A stretch of DNA of 64,000 nt from the NCBI RefSeq assembly GCF_900107725.1, contig NZ_FNQO01000005.1, positions 1 through 64,000 of the forward strand, given 5' to 3'. Each line of letters opens with the position of its first letter. Within the stretch, counting starts at the first letter, position 1. The stretch is from Microbulbifer marinus. Lineage in GTDB: Bacteria > Pseudomonadota > Gammaproteobacteria > Pseudomonadales > Cellvibrionaceae. The position numbers and the translations under genes are program-made. The notes under the pieces were generated by a model that saw only the letters and a program-made list of their open reading frames with translations, searched no databases and was not told the DNA's origin. This document shows, in pieces, positions 36,790 to 45,513 of this stretch.

Positions 36790-37218
36790 CTAATGAATTT
36801 CGATACGCTTCCGTTGCGGCTGGCGCTCCTCGTGCTTCGGTACCTTTAATGTCAGTACGCCATCCTTGAAGTTCGCATCGATTTCCTCCTCACTGACATC
36901 TTCACCCAGGTTGAAGCTGCGCATGAACTTACCGTAGCGGCGCTCCTGGCGAATGACCTTGCCTTCCTTCTCCTGTTTTTCCTCTTGGTGCACTTCCGCC
37001 TCCAGGGTCAGGACGCCATTTTCCAGGGTGACATTGATATCGTCCTTGCTAACGCCCGGCAGCTCTGCACTGATCTCGTAGCTGTCCTTGTTTTCACTGA
37101 CATCGATTCGAGGAGAGAAAAAGCCCTCGCGTCCGGCTCCGCCGCTGCGCGCCGGCGACATCATCTGCTCAAACATGTTGTCCAGGTCCAGCAGGGACCC
37201 TCTCGGTATCAGGCTCAT
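36790..37218 (-). CDS. Small heat shock protein (Hsp20/alpha-crystallin)
   Basis: The 142-residue chaperone holds unfolding proteins without ATP. The alpha-crystallin domain covers about residues 38-135: FSPRIDVSENKDSYEISAEL, then GVSKDDINVTLENGVLTLEA, and the A-x-x-x-x-G-V-L signature in DANFKDGVLTLKVPK. The C-terminal tail ends in RKRIEIH, an IxI-like motif used for oligomerisation. I start it at ATG 37218, which follows TGGAGG by seven bases; the frame can be extended upstream to 37290 without support. I see no certain heat-shock promoter. Confidence 0.93.
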   Translation of the reverse strand: MSLIPRGSLLDLDNMFEQMMSPARSGGAGREGFFSPRIDVSENKDSYEISAELPGVSKDDINVTLENGVLTLEAEVHQEEKQEKEGKVIRQERRYGKFMRSFNLGEDVSEEEIDANFKDGVLTLKVPKHEERQPQRKRIEIH

Positions 37219-37517
37219 GACGAAACCTCCATCTATTACACCTTTTCGCTGACGGGAGTCACAGGTAGTGATGAGGCATCGAAAACGCAACGCCCTGCGC
37301 CCGTCGCACCGTGCGTAAATTCTAGGGAGTGCACGGCCACTCAGTAGGGCTATATCCCCTCTTCTAAGGGTCGAACCGTCATAAGAGAGGCTTCCGGGAT
37401 TCGATATCTTTTATAAACAAAAGAATCAACAGGCGTACCTTCTTATACCAACTGCCCCGCGTCGTTGACGCCTCATTCAACTAGCATTAAGGATAGAAAA
37501 ACGGCGAGGATACTGTC

Positions 37518-37955
37518 ATGGCATTAGCATGGGTACTTGTGGCCAACCAATCGCAGGCGCGGCTGTTCGAGGCCGAAAAACGCGCGGGAGATCTCCACGA
37601 ACTCAAAACCATGGTTCACCCCGAGTCGCGGCTGCCTGGCCGTGAGCAATTCAGTGATGCGCCGGGACGAAGTTTTGACAGTGGCGCCTACGGGCGTCAC
37701 GGCATGGGTAATGTCAGGGAGGTGCACCGTCGTAACGGTGAGGATTTCGCCCGTGAAATTGCCCACGCACTGGAGCGCGGCCGCAAGGAGGGCCGCTTCG
37801 AGAAGCTCTATATCGTCGCGGAACCCCAGATGGTGGGCAGCCTGCGCGATTCGCTGAAATCACCGACGCGCGCCACCATCGCCGGCGAGATGGGCAAGAA
37901 TCTGGTGAGCTGCGACCCAGAGGAGATACGCGCACAGCTGCCGGAGTGGCTGTAG
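37518..37955 (+). CDS. Host attachment protein family (release-factor-like fold)
   Basis: A 145-residue protein of the family named for Agrobacterium proteins needed for attachment to host cells. Landmarks are AWVLVANQSQARLFEAEKR at the start, PGRSFDSGAYGRHGM in the middle and LYIVAEPQMVGSLRDSLK near residue 100. The family is related to archaeal/eukaryotic release factor domain 1 and is common in free-living bacteria, where it likely has a general stress or RNA-linked role. It is divergent from hsp20 across a 299-base region. Confidence 0.85.
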   Translation: MALAWVLVANQSQARLFEAEKRAGDLHELKTMVHPESRLPGREQFSDAPGRSFDSGAYGRHGMGNVREVHRRNGEDFAREIAHALERGRKEGRFEKLYIVAEPQMVGSLRDSLKSPTRATIAGEMGKNLVSCDPEEIRAQLPEWL

Positions 37956-38072
37956 CGGTCTAGTAAGCGTAGTACCGGGCAGCGGCGAAAAATATCCGAG
38001 AAAGATTGATTTGCGCCCCGCAGATTGCAACCATGTGGCTGAGCAACACCATCACGCCACAGGGACACAGCA

Positions 38073-39026
38073 ATGCTGAGACTCTTTGAGATCAGGCGGG
38101 GCAAGGTCGTCGAGCAACCGGGCGACGCGGGGGTTAGCGAACAGCAACTCGCCGAAGTGGTCTGGATCGATCTACAGGATCCCGAGGAAGAGGAGCGCGA
38201 GCTGCTGGAAAAGCTGCTGCGCACCGAACTGCCGGAATCCGAAGACGTCGAGGAAATCGAGGCCTCCGCGCGTTACTTTGTCGACGATGCCGGGGTGCAT
38301 ATCCACTCCCTGTTCCTGACCCAGAGCGAGGGGCGCCACGATACGGCGACGGTCGCCTTTATTCTGCAGCCGCAGAGACTGATCACGGTACGCGAAACTG
38401 AGCTGGCGGATTTCCGCCTGCTGAGGATGCGCGCGCGCCGCCAGCAGGTAGAGGCGCGCAGCGCCCAGGAACTGGCGGTGCAGCTGTTCGAGCAGAAAGT
38501 GGAAAACCTGGCGGACGCGCTGGAAGACATTCACCTGAAGCTGGGGGAAGCGAGCTATCTGGTGCTCGAGGATGAAGGCGCGGATCTGGAGGATGCGATA
38601 GACCTGCTTGCCAAACTGGAAGACAGTAACGGAAAGGTGTTGCTGTGTCTGATGGATACCCGCCGCTCCATCACTTTCCTGCAACGCCATATCCATATCG
38701 ACAATGAACTGCAGGAGAGCTTCCGCGATATCACCCGCGATATCGACACCCTGACGGCGCATACCGGCTTCCTGTTCAACAAGATCAACTTCCTGATGGA
38801 CTCCACCCAGGGGTTTATCAATATCCAGCAGACCAACATCATCAAGATGTTTTCGATCGCCGCGGTGGTGTTCCTGCCACCGACCACCGTCGCCAGTATT
38901 TATGGCATGAACTTCGAGGTCATGCCGGAACTGAAATGGCTGCTGGGTTATCCCTTTGCGCTGGTACTGATCGTGCTGGCCGGTATCGCGCCCTACCTGT
39001 ATTTCAAGAAAAAGGGCTGGCTCTGA
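38073..39026 (+). CDS. corA: CorA-like divalent cation transporter
   Basis: A 317-residue member of the CorA family. A long acidic cytoplasmic domain (residues 1-250) is followed by two membrane helices at the C-terminus. Between them lies the YGMNFEVMPEL loop with the invariant GMN selectivity signature. The family forms pentamers carrying Mg2+, Co2+ or Ni2+. CorA and ZntB are hard to tell apart from sequence; the YGMN(F) form with Met/Pro favours CorA. ATG 38073 has no strong ribosome binding site. Confidence 0.9.
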   Translation: MLRLFEIRRGKVVEQPGDAGVSEQQLAEVVWIDLQDPEEEERELLEKLLRTELPESEDVEEIEASARYFVDDAGVHIHSLFLTQSEGRHDTATVAFILQPQRLITVRETELADFRLLRMRARRQQVEARSAQELAVQLFEQKVENLADALEDIHLKLGEASYLVLEDEGADLEDAIDLLAKLEDSNGKVLLCLMDTRRSITFLQRHIHIDNELQESFRDITRDIDTLTAHTGFLFNKINFLMDSTQGFINIQQTNIIKMFSIAAVVFLPPTTVASIYGMNFEVMPELKWLLGYPFALVLIVLAGIAPYLYFKKKGWL

Positions 39027-39071
39027 TTTACCGGCCGAGCGAACCCATAATTCGCCCGGCCGGCAGCCAGT

Positions 39072-40583
39072 CTATAGATTGCCTATCTCGATCATCATCG
39101 CCGTGTACATCTGCAGGTTCAGGCGAAACTGTTCGACGGTGATGAACTCATGCTCGGAATGGCCGGTGTAGGCCGCGCCGGGCATGGACGGCCCGAAGCT
39201 GACCGCGTTCGGCAGTAACTTGGCATTGGTGGAGCCGCCGATGGCGACCGGGCCGGCGTCCTCGATACCGGTGAACTGCCGGAACACCTGCAACAGCGGC
39301 TCGACATGCGGCGCCTCATCGACCCGGTACGGATCGCCCAGCTCCACCTCGATGTTGGCCAGTTCGATACCGCTCTGTTTCTGCCAGTCCGCCAGGGCGT
39401 GGCGGATTTCGCCATCCAGCTGCTCAGCGCTCTTGCCGGTCGGGCGACGCAGATTCAGGTAGCTGGTGAGTCCTTCGCCTTCGGCCTTGACCATGGTTAC
39501 TGCCGCAGTCATCGGCCCCATAAAGTCGTCGCGGTAGGCGATGTCGCCGAACTGCTCCGCCAATATACCGGTGCCGACCAGGTCGTTCAGATAGCGCACC
39601 GTACTGCCGGCCGCATTGGCGGGCCAGTCGTACACCTGCAGGGCATCGGCGAGGAATGCGATCGCATTGACACCGTGCTCCGGCTCCGAACTGTGCGTGG
39701 CCCTGCCGCGGGCAACGATGTCGAGGCCGCCGTCGCGCTCGGCAAACTCGTACTGCACCGCTTTGTGCGCGGCCGCACGCGCGCGGATCGCCCGCATCAG
39801 TTGCGGCGTCGCATTGACGACCGAGGCGTGGGCTTCATCGGGAACCTGGCTGCGAAAATAACCGCCGTAAAATTCGCTCAGATAGGGCTTGCCGGTGTTT
39901 TCAAGCGCGGTGGCCGCGGCGGTCACCTGTACCTCGCTCCAGCCTTTTTCCGCAGTGACCACCGGATAATTAGCATCGATGGTGATGTTGTAGGCCGGTA
40001 ACGGATAGGTCTTCAGGAAGGCTTTCAGCGGCGCCCAGTCGGATTCCTCGGCAAGATAAATCAACAGCTCGATGCGCCGCTTCATCGGCACGCCCCGGTC
40101 CTTGATCGCCTTCATCGCATAGAGCGCGGTGGCAATCGGCCCCTTGTCGTCCTCGCTGCCGCGGGCGATCAGCTTGCCGGGCTCGCTGTCCCGGTCCAGG
40201 TAAAACGGGCTCTTGCGCCACTTGGCCGGATTCGCCGGCTGTACGTCACCGTGGGTCACTATGCCCAGCTTTTCCGGTCCCTCACCCAGGGCGATGATCA
40301 CCACGTGACCGTGATCCTGGTATTCGAGCCCCAGTCGACGCGCCTGGTCGCGCAGGGCGTGCTTGAAACCGCTGAATGCCTCGTTTTGCTCCAGCGGCAC
40401 ATCGTCACGGGCCACGGTTTCGAACCTGACCAGTTCGGCCAGGGTGTCGATCATGGCCGTCTCGTATTTCCGCACCGCGTAGTCCGCGGTATTTTGCGCC
40501 ACCGGTGACACATCGGCGCCGGCGAGTGCTGACGACAGCAGTAGCGGCGAGAACAGGGACAAGAGTACAGGTTTCAACTTCAC
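39072..40583 (-). CDS. Secreted M20 family dipeptidase
   Basis: The 503-residue product is a zinc-dependent M20 peptidase of the PepV/carnosinase-like branch. A signal peptide (KLKPVLLSLFSPLLLSSALA) begins at GTG 40583, preceded by GGGGGAG; a longer frame upstream has no ribosome binding site. Metal ligands are His in VTHGDVQPAN, Asp in RGSEDDKGPIATALYAM, the Glu pair in LIYLAEESDWAP and the C-terminal His in TGHSEHEFITVEQF. YTGHSEHEF close to the end is the final ligand motif. It should act in the periplasm on short peptides. It is a single gene convergent with corA. Confidence 0.9.
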   Translation of the reverse strand: MKLKPVLLSLFSPLLLSSALAGADVSPVAQNTADYAVRKYETAMIDTLAELVRFETVARDDVPLEQNEAFSGFKHALRDQARRLGLEYQDHGHVVIIALGEGPEKLGIVTHGDVQPANPAKWRKSPFYLDRDSEPGKLIARGSEDDKGPIATALYAMKAIKDRGVPMKRRIELLIYLAEESDWAPLKAFLKTYPLPAYNITIDANYPVVTAEKGWSEVQVTAAATALENTGKPYLSEFYGGYFRSQVPDEAHASVVNATPQLMRAIRARAAAHKAVQYEFAERDGGLDIVARGRATHSSEPEHGVNAIAFLADALQVYDWPANAAGSTVRYLNDLVGTGILAEQFGDIAYRDDFMGPMTAAVTMVKAEGEGLTSYLNLRRPTGKSAEQLDGEIRHALADWQKQSGIELANIEVELGDPYRVDEAPHVEPLLQVFRQFTGIEDAGPVAIGGSTNAKLLPNAVSFGPSMPGAAYTGHSEHEFITVEQFRLNLQMYTAMMIEIGNL

Positions 40584-40784
40584 AGGCGGCTCCCCCGGCG
40601 CGTAAAAGGCGCCATTGTACGCCCATTTCCCCAGCCGGTTTACCTGCAGGCAGGAATGCCAATGGCCATCGCCATGAGGGAGCAAAGGTCAGCCGGTTGA
40701 CCGGTGGACACAGCGGGCAGCTGCTAAGATTGAAGTCTGACGATCAACAAATAAGTGCCGGCCAATATGTGCCGGAGGCAGTGC

Positions 40785-41450
40785 ATGGGAACCACTATCC
40801 CCAAACCCTTCCACCGCAGGCAATGGCTGAGTGTACAGCAGGCGGTCAATCATCTGAGCGCCGTGGCAGAAGAACCGGTCACCAGTGCCGATCTGGCCGA
40901 TCTGGCGGACCAGCACCTGCTGGATCTGTACTGGTATCGCCCGGGTCAGAAGCTCGTCTACCTGGGCCGCCCGGAAACCAGCGAACTCACAGAACCACTG
41001 CGCCTGTGCGCGGAAAACCACAGCGATTGGAGCGCCATAACCGGGATCCTGCGCCAGCAACCCGCCCTGCCCGCCTATGAACAGGACACGCCGCTACTGG
41101 AAGACGCTGAAGGCAACCGCCTGCGCATCAGTTTCGACCGCCGCCAGCGTCCCGAGCCGTTCAGTAGCCGCTGGTACCCGACCCTGGCCGAGCTGGTACT
41201 AAAGCGCAGCGACCTCGAGCGACTGGAACCGCAGCTTTTCTCCGCCCAGGAAACGGAGCACCCGCTGGAGCAACACCTACTGCTCAACGTGATCTGGCAG
41301 CTCGAGCAGATGGCGCTGGACGGCAACCACCACTCCACTGCCTGGCTGGCGGATCAGCTGGCGCAGCGCTCAGGCTCGATAGACCGCACCGCCCTGGAAC
41401 GCGTGCTGGCGGCAGCCGAGCGTGAGGGTGTGCGCGGCACACCGCACTGA
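40785..41450 (+). CDS. Uncharacterised protein, about 221 residues
   Basis: I cannot name this protein. It starts at ATG 40785, ten bases after CGGAGG. The sequence is hydrophilic, rich in Leu, Glu and Gln. It opens with PFHRRQWLSVQQAVNHLS (a helix-turn-helix-like or adaptor start) and continues with ADLADLADQHLLDLYWY. The C-terminal part (HSTAWLADQLAQRSGSIDR) again looks like a small DNA-binding fold. It could be a regulator or adaptor, but no family is certain. It is divergent from the M20 gene and upstream of cytochrome b561. Confidence 0.55.
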   Translation: MGTTIPKPFHRRQWLSVQQAVNHLSAVAEEPVTSADLADLADQHLLDLYWYRPGQKLVYLGRPETSELTEPLRLCAENHSDWSAITGILRQQPALPAYEQDTPLLEDAEGNRLRISFDRRQRPEPFSSRWYPTLAELVLKRSDLERLEPQLFSAQETEHPLEQHLLLNVIWQLEQMALDGNHHSTAWLADQLAQRSGSIDRTALERVLAAAEREGVRGTPH

Positions 41451-41560
41451 CTCCCACAAAGTCCCCCTCCCATTCGCACGCGCGTGCCGCCCACCGATTG
41501 CGCCAATCTTTTCGATAGGTTTCTTCAGATTTTTGCGCTTTTTCCCTACAGCGGAATTTT

Positions 41561-41566
41561 TATAAT
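41561..41566 (+). promoter_or_regulatory. Candidate -10 element before cytochrome b561
   Basis: A perfect TATAAT lies 73 bases before ATG 41639. No good -35 hexamer stands 16-18 bases upstream, so the promoter may depend on an activator. Confidence 0.35.
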
Positions 41567-41638
41567 TGTTAGCCTGTCACAGAGCGGTGGCCGCGAGCCG
41601 CGCCGCGATTTCGATTTGCAACGCACGGAGGTGGCCAG

Positions 41639-42235
41639 ATGTCGGCCAGAAACAGCGACAGACACTACGGCTGGGTCGCGATTGTCCTGCACTGGTTTAT
41701 GGCACCGGCCATTATCGGTATGTTCGCGCTGGGCTGGTGGATGCGGCAGCTTTCCTATTATGACCCCTGGTATCGCCAGGGACCGGAACTGCACAAGGGA
41801 ATCGGCATCCTGCTGCTCGGCTTGCTACTGGCAAGGCTGCTGTGGAAATGGCTAAACCCCAGCCCGGTGGCCGAGCCCGGCACACCGCGCTGGCAGACGC
41901 TGGCGGCGCGCGCGGCCCACGGCACCCTCTATTTGCTGCTGCTCGCCATCATGTGCTCCGGCTACCTGATTTCCACCGCCGACGGCCGCCCTATCGACGT
42001 ATTCGGCTGGTTCAGTGTTCCCGCCACCATTCAGGGCATTGCCAACCAGGAGGATATCGCCGGTGAGATTCACGAGGTTCTCGCCTGGACCCTGATGGCC
42101 CTGGTCACGCTGCACGCACTGGCGGCACTTAAGCACCATTTCATCGATCGCGATGCCACCCTGCGCAAAATGCTGGGCCTCCGCAACAGTAGCGAGGCAT
42201 CCGGTAATCGCGTTCAAACCCGAGCAACACTCTGA
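41639..42235 (+). CDS. Cytochrome b561 family protein
   Basis: A 198-residue di-heme membrane protein. Four helices carry the heme histidines: IVLHWFMAPAIIGMF, ELHKGIGILLLGLLL, RAAHGTLYLLLLAIM and VTLHALAALKHHFID. Such bacterial b561 proteins accept electrons from ubiquinol; CybB is a superoxide:quinone oxidoreductase. The next gene encodes a YceI-type periplasmic lipocalin that binds a polyprenyl or quinone-like ligand, and the pairing of the two is common, which supports a shared redox role. ATG follows GGAGGTGG. Confidence 0.93.
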   Translation: MSARNSDRHYGWVAIVLHWFMAPAIIGMFALGWWMRQLSYYDPWYRQGPELHKGIGILLLGLLLARLLWKWLNPSPVAEPGTPRWQTLAARAAHGTLYLLLLAIMCSGYLISTADGRPIDVFGWFSVPATIQGIANQEDIAGEIHEVLAWTLMALVTLHALAALKHHFIDRDATLRKMLGLRNSSEASGNRVQTRATL

Positions 42236-42275
42236 TCTGCAACCACGACGACTAGTAACTAAAAGGAGAATTAAC

Positions 42276-42842
42276 ATGAAACAACTGGCAGTTTTTCTGT
42301 TCGCCGCATTGCTCGGCGCCACCGCCCAGGCCGCCGAGTACAAGATCGACACCAAAGGCGCCCACGCGTTTATCCAGTTCCGTATCAAGCACCTGGGCTA
42401 CAGCTGGCTCTACGGCCGCTTCGATGACTTCGACGGTTCCTTCTACTACGACGACAAGGCTCCGGAGAAATCCTCCGTCAACGTCAACATCGATGTGACC
42501 AGCCTCAACAGCAACCACGCCGAGCGCGACAAGCACCTGCGCAGTGCCGACTTCCTGCACACCGCCAAGTTCCCGACCGCCACCTTCAAGAGCACCGGCT
42601 TCGAGCCGCTGAGTGACGGCAAGGCCAAACTGACTGGTGAGCTGACCCTGCGCGGCGTGACCAAGCCGATCACCATCGACGTGACCAATATCGGCGGCGG
42701 CAAGGATCCCTGGGGCGGCTACCGCCAGGGCTTCAGCGGCAGCACCGAGTTCGCGCTGGAAGATTTCGGTATCGACTACAACCTGGGCCCGGCCTCGCAG
42801 AAGGTTGAAATGATCCTGGATATCGAAGGCGTCAAGATCTGA
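42276..42842 (+). CDS. YceI family periplasmic protein
   Basis: The 188-residue precursor has a clear signal peptide (MKQLAVFLFAALLGATAQA) cut before AEYKIDTKG. The rest is the YceI lipocalin-like barrel: HAFIQFRIKHLGYSWLYG, VNVNIDVTSLNSNHAERD and KLTGELTLRGVTKPITIDV are family blocks. YceI proteins bind isoprenoid chains in the periplasm. AAAGGAG stands seven bases before the ATG. It follows the cytochrome b561 gene by 40 bases and shares its transcript, ending at the hairpin at 43033-43063. Confidence 0.94.
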   Translation: MKQLAVFLFAALLGATAQAAEYKIDTKGAHAFIQFRIKHLGYSWLYGRFDDFDGSFYYDDKAPEKSSVNVNIDVTSLNSNHAERDKHLRSADFLHTAKFPTATFKSTGFEPLSDGKAKLTGELTLRGVTKPITIDVTNIGGGKDPWGGYRQGFSGSTEFALEDFGIDYNLGPASQKVEMILDIEGVKI

Positions 42843-42891
42843 TCCATGCGCTGACCGAAAAAGCCCGGCAACCCGACGGGAAGCCAAAGCG

Positions 42892-42983
42892 CCAGGGCCA
42901 GTATTTCGAAACCGTCGGTGCCAGGGAAGGCACCGACGGAGCTACAGGGATGTATTCATGCGTTTTCGAAATACTGGCCCTGG
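42892..42983. repeat. Nested palindromic element after yceI
   Basis: A perfect 20-bp inverted repeat frames this element: left arm 42892-42911 (CCAGGGCCAGTATTTCGAAA), right arm 42964-42983. Inside is a second perfect 11-bp stem, CCGTCGGTGCC at 42912-42922 with its complement at 42929-42939, followed by GGAGCTACAGGGATGTATTC. It does not code. It looks like a dispersed REP/MITE-like intergenic repeat of gammaproteobacteria, and would fold as a long cruciform or RNA hairpin. Confidence 0.65.
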
Positions 42984-43032
42984 TGATTTGGCGCCACAGA
43001 TCCCGTGAAAAAATTTTGACGGGCTTATCGAC

Positions 43033-43063
43033 AAAAAAGCCCGGCTGACAGCCGGGCTTTTTT
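43033..43063. terminator. Bidirectional rho-independent terminator
   Basis: AAAAAAGCCCGGC (43033-43045) and GCCGGGCTTTTTT (43051-43063) form a 13-bp stem with a five-base loop and A/T runs on both sides. It separates convergent yceI and the symporter gene and can serve both. Confidence 0.92.
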
Positions 43064-43095
43064 ATGCGTACAGAATCAACTCTGTGCGGATTTCT

Positions 43096-44514
43096 TCAGG
43101 CGTTGGCGCCACTCGGCAGCGGCTCCCGCTCGAGCCACCTTGCCAGGCCGAACACCGTCAGGCCGGCGAGAATTCCCGGCATTCCCTCGTAGATATGACC
43201 GTGCCAGCCAAGCCAGCGCCACAGCAGCGCGGTCGCCAGGCCGATCAGGCTCATTGCGATACACGCCTTCTGTGACGGGCGCCCGCCCAGGGCGAGCACG
43301 ATCAGCAGCGGTGCAAAGGCCGAGGCCAGCGACGACCAGGACATCACCACCAGACTGAATACGCTCTGCTTGTTCAATAGTGCCCAGCCCACCGCCGCAG
43401 CGGTGATCAACAGCGTCGCCACTTTCAGTATCCAGGTTTTCTCGATCCGGTGCGGCAGAATGTCGTGGGTCACTGCCGCCGAGCAGCTCAGCACCAGCGA
43501 ATCCGCGGTGGACATGGTGGCCGCGAAAATACCGGCGAGAATCAGCCCGACAAACACCGGCGACAGCAGCTCCATCGCCATCATCGGCAGCGCCAACTCC
43601 GCGTCGAAACTGCCCGGGTCGCTCAACATGATGCGCGCGAGCATGCCCACGCCGGTAGCCATAGCGTAGAAGGCCGTGAACCACAGGTAGTACCAGAGCC
43701 GCGCCTGCACCATGCGGTCTGCCGATTCCAGTGCCATGAAGCGCACCATCACGTGCGGCTGGCCAATGACCGAGAGACCGGCGAACAGCCAACTCAGAGC
43801 GAAAATCACGCCGCCGGCAGCACCCGGCAACAGCAGGTCCTGTGGATACCAGTTGAGGAAACCCTCCACTTCTCCCATGGACTGAATCGCCGCGCCGACA
43901 CCGCCAATCGAACTGGTGGCGACATACAACAGCGTACCCATAGCGACGATCATCACCAGCGACTGCGCCGCGTCGGTCCAGATGGACGCGCGGATGCCGC
44001 CGGCCAGGCAGTAAGCGGCCACGATCACCCCGCCGATCACTGCGCCGCTCCAGATCGGCATATCCAGCAGCACGTACAGCGCCTTGCTGCCGGCCACCAG
44101 CTGCGCGCTGGCATAGGCGAGCAGGAACAACAGCGACAGGACCCCGGCGAGGCGCTGCCAGGCCGCAAAGCGCGAGCCGCCCCAATGGCTGATCACGCCG
44201 GCGTAACTGGATTCACCGGTCTCCCGCGTCGCCCGGCACAGAGACTTGTGCACCCACAGGGAGCCGAGCAGATCGCCCAGAATCCAGCCCACCATCAGCC
44301 AGATGGAAGCCAGCCCGGTGGCATAGGTGTAGCCGATCACACCGATAAACATATAGCCGCTGTTGTTCGTGGCCACGGCAGACAGGCCAACCAAGAACGG
44401 CGATACGTCGTGACTGGCGAGGTAGTAATCCTTTTTGGTGCCGCGGCTTTTCACCACGGAACTGACGCCGATGGCAGCAAACATGGCCAGAAAAAACAGA
44501 AAGCTGATTAACAC
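43096..44514 (-). CDS. Sodium:solute symporter (SSS family)
   Basis: A 472-residue transporter with about thirteen helices. It has family landmarks in SAVATNNSGYMFIGVIGYTY (N-terminal Na+-site helix), GVIVAAYCLAGGIRASIWTD near residue 165-185 and IFAATMSTADSLVLSCSAAV near 330-350. It resembles PutP-like carriers. It is the last gene of the ectoine transcription unit, 63 bases after the TPR gene, so ectoine, hydroxyectoine or a precursor amino acid such as proline or glutamate is a reasonable guess for substrate. The substrate is not shown by sequence. Confidence 0.88.
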   Translation of the reverse strand: MLISFLFFLAMFAAIGVSSVVKSRGTKKDYYLASHDVSPFLVGLSAVATNNSGYMFIGVIGYTYATGLASIWLMVGWILGDLLGSLWVHKSLCRATRETGESSYAGVISHWGGSRFAAWQRLAGVLSLLFLLAYASAQLVAGSKALYVLLDMPIWSGAVIGGVIVAAYCLAGGIRASIWTDAAQSLVMIVAMGTLLYVATSSIGGVGAAIQSMGEVEGFLNWYPQDLLLPGAAGGVIFALSWLFAGLSVIGQPHVMVRFMALESADRMVQARLWYYLWFTAFYAMATGVGMLARIMLSDPGSFDAELALPMMAMELLSPVFVGLILAGIFAATMSTADSLVLSCSAAVTHDILPHRIEKTWILKVATLLITAAAVGWALLNKQSVFSLVVMSWSSLASAFAPLLIVLALGGRPSQKACIAMSLIGLATALLWRWLGWHGHIYEGMPGILAGLTVFGLARWLEREPLPSGANA

Positions 44515-44577
44515 GGCAGGCTCCTCATCGATTCTTATTGTTGTTGCGCAGTGGTTTTGTGCAGCTGGTGGGTGTCA

Positions 44578-45513
44578 TCAGCTTTCCTGCGCTGAGTTGC
44601 CCAGAGGCTGGATACCCATCAACTCGACAAACGGCTGATATTCAAAGAGTCCCTCGAGTGCCACGTCATCCAGGGCTTCATCCCGGTAGGCCGGAGACTT
44701 TTCCAGTGCCTTGGACAGGTAATCCACCGCTTCCTCCCACTGCTCCAGATGCGCGTGGGCACAGGCCAGCTGGTAGTACGCATTACCGTTCTCGCTGTCG
44801 ATTTCCAGCGCCTGCAGACACAGGCTGATGGCCCATTGCGGTTCACCCAACTCCAGCACCGCGTCGGCCTTGTAGGTCAGGGCTTCACAGTCGTCACTGC
44901 GCAGGGACAGTATCTGGTCGTAGATCGCAATCTTGCTCGCCGGCGTATGTTCGCGCCCGGCGCGCAGCCACAGGGACTGTACTTCCTGGGTCAGTTCGAT
45001 TTCATCGCGGTTATGCTCGATATGGCGGGTTTTCTCGCTGAGCTGCTCCTCAATGCTGCGCAGGCGCTCTTCGTACTGATTGACCAGCTTGGAAATTTCC
45101 TCGTTGGCGAGGCTGTGTACCTTTTCCTTGATATCGCGAATGGACGTCCAGCCCACCAGCACCAGCAGGGAACTGACGCCGGCGATCAGGTAGAAGAAAT
45201 AAGTCACCGTATCGGTGGCGTAGGTGATTGCCTTGTCGGCAGCGCCCAGCTGCCGGTCTACCACCTTCTCGGTGAGCTCGACGCGCTGCGCCGCCATGTC
45301 GGCGCGCAGCTGCTTCAATTCGTCGAGCAAATAGCGCTCGACAAATGGCGTGTACAGGGGCTTGTCGAGTTCTTCCACCGTCTCGCGCACCGCCTGCTCT
45401 TTGTTTTCCGGCGAATCCGCCGTGGCGGTATCCCCACCCTGCGCAACCACGAAGGCGGCCGGGGCCAGTAGTGCCAGCAGGCACAGCCCCAGCCTTAACC
45501 TCAGGCAGCGCAT
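44578..45513 (-). CDS. Membrane-bound TPR protein of the ectoine operon
   Basis: The 311-residue protein starts with a signal peptide (LRLGLCLLALLAPAAFVVA). A single membrane helix (VTYFFYLIAGVSSLLVLVGW) lies near residues 102-121. A coiled coil follows (VNQYEERLRSIEEQLSEKT). The C-terminal part is tetratricopeptide-like (AISLCLQALEIDSENGNAY, then HLEQWEEAVDYLSKALEKS). Its start overlaps the stop of ask_ect by 13 bases, so it is coupled to ectoine synthesis. I know no assigned role for such a protein in ectoine operons; osmosensing or scaffolding are possibilities only. Confidence 0.75.
   Translation of the reverse strand: MRCLRLRLGLCLLALLAPAAFVVAQGGDTATADSPENKEQAVRETVEELDKPLYTPFVERYLLDELKQLRADMAAQRVELTEKVVDRQLGAADKAITYATDTVTYFFYLIAGVSSLLVLVGWTSIRDIKEKVHSLANEEISKLVNQYEERLRSIEEQLSEKTRHIEHNRDEIELTQEVQSLWLRAGREHTPASKIAIYDQILSLRSDDCEALTYKADAVLELGEPQWAISLCLQALEIDSENGNAYYQLACAHAHLEQWEEAVDYLSKALEKSPAYRDEALDDVALEGLFEYQPFVELMGIQPLGNSAQES

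Noticed and set aside
37320-37380. Heat-shock (sigma-32) promoter for hsp20
   Set aside because: CCCTTAGAA resembles a -35 but has an inserted base and the -10 match is poor.
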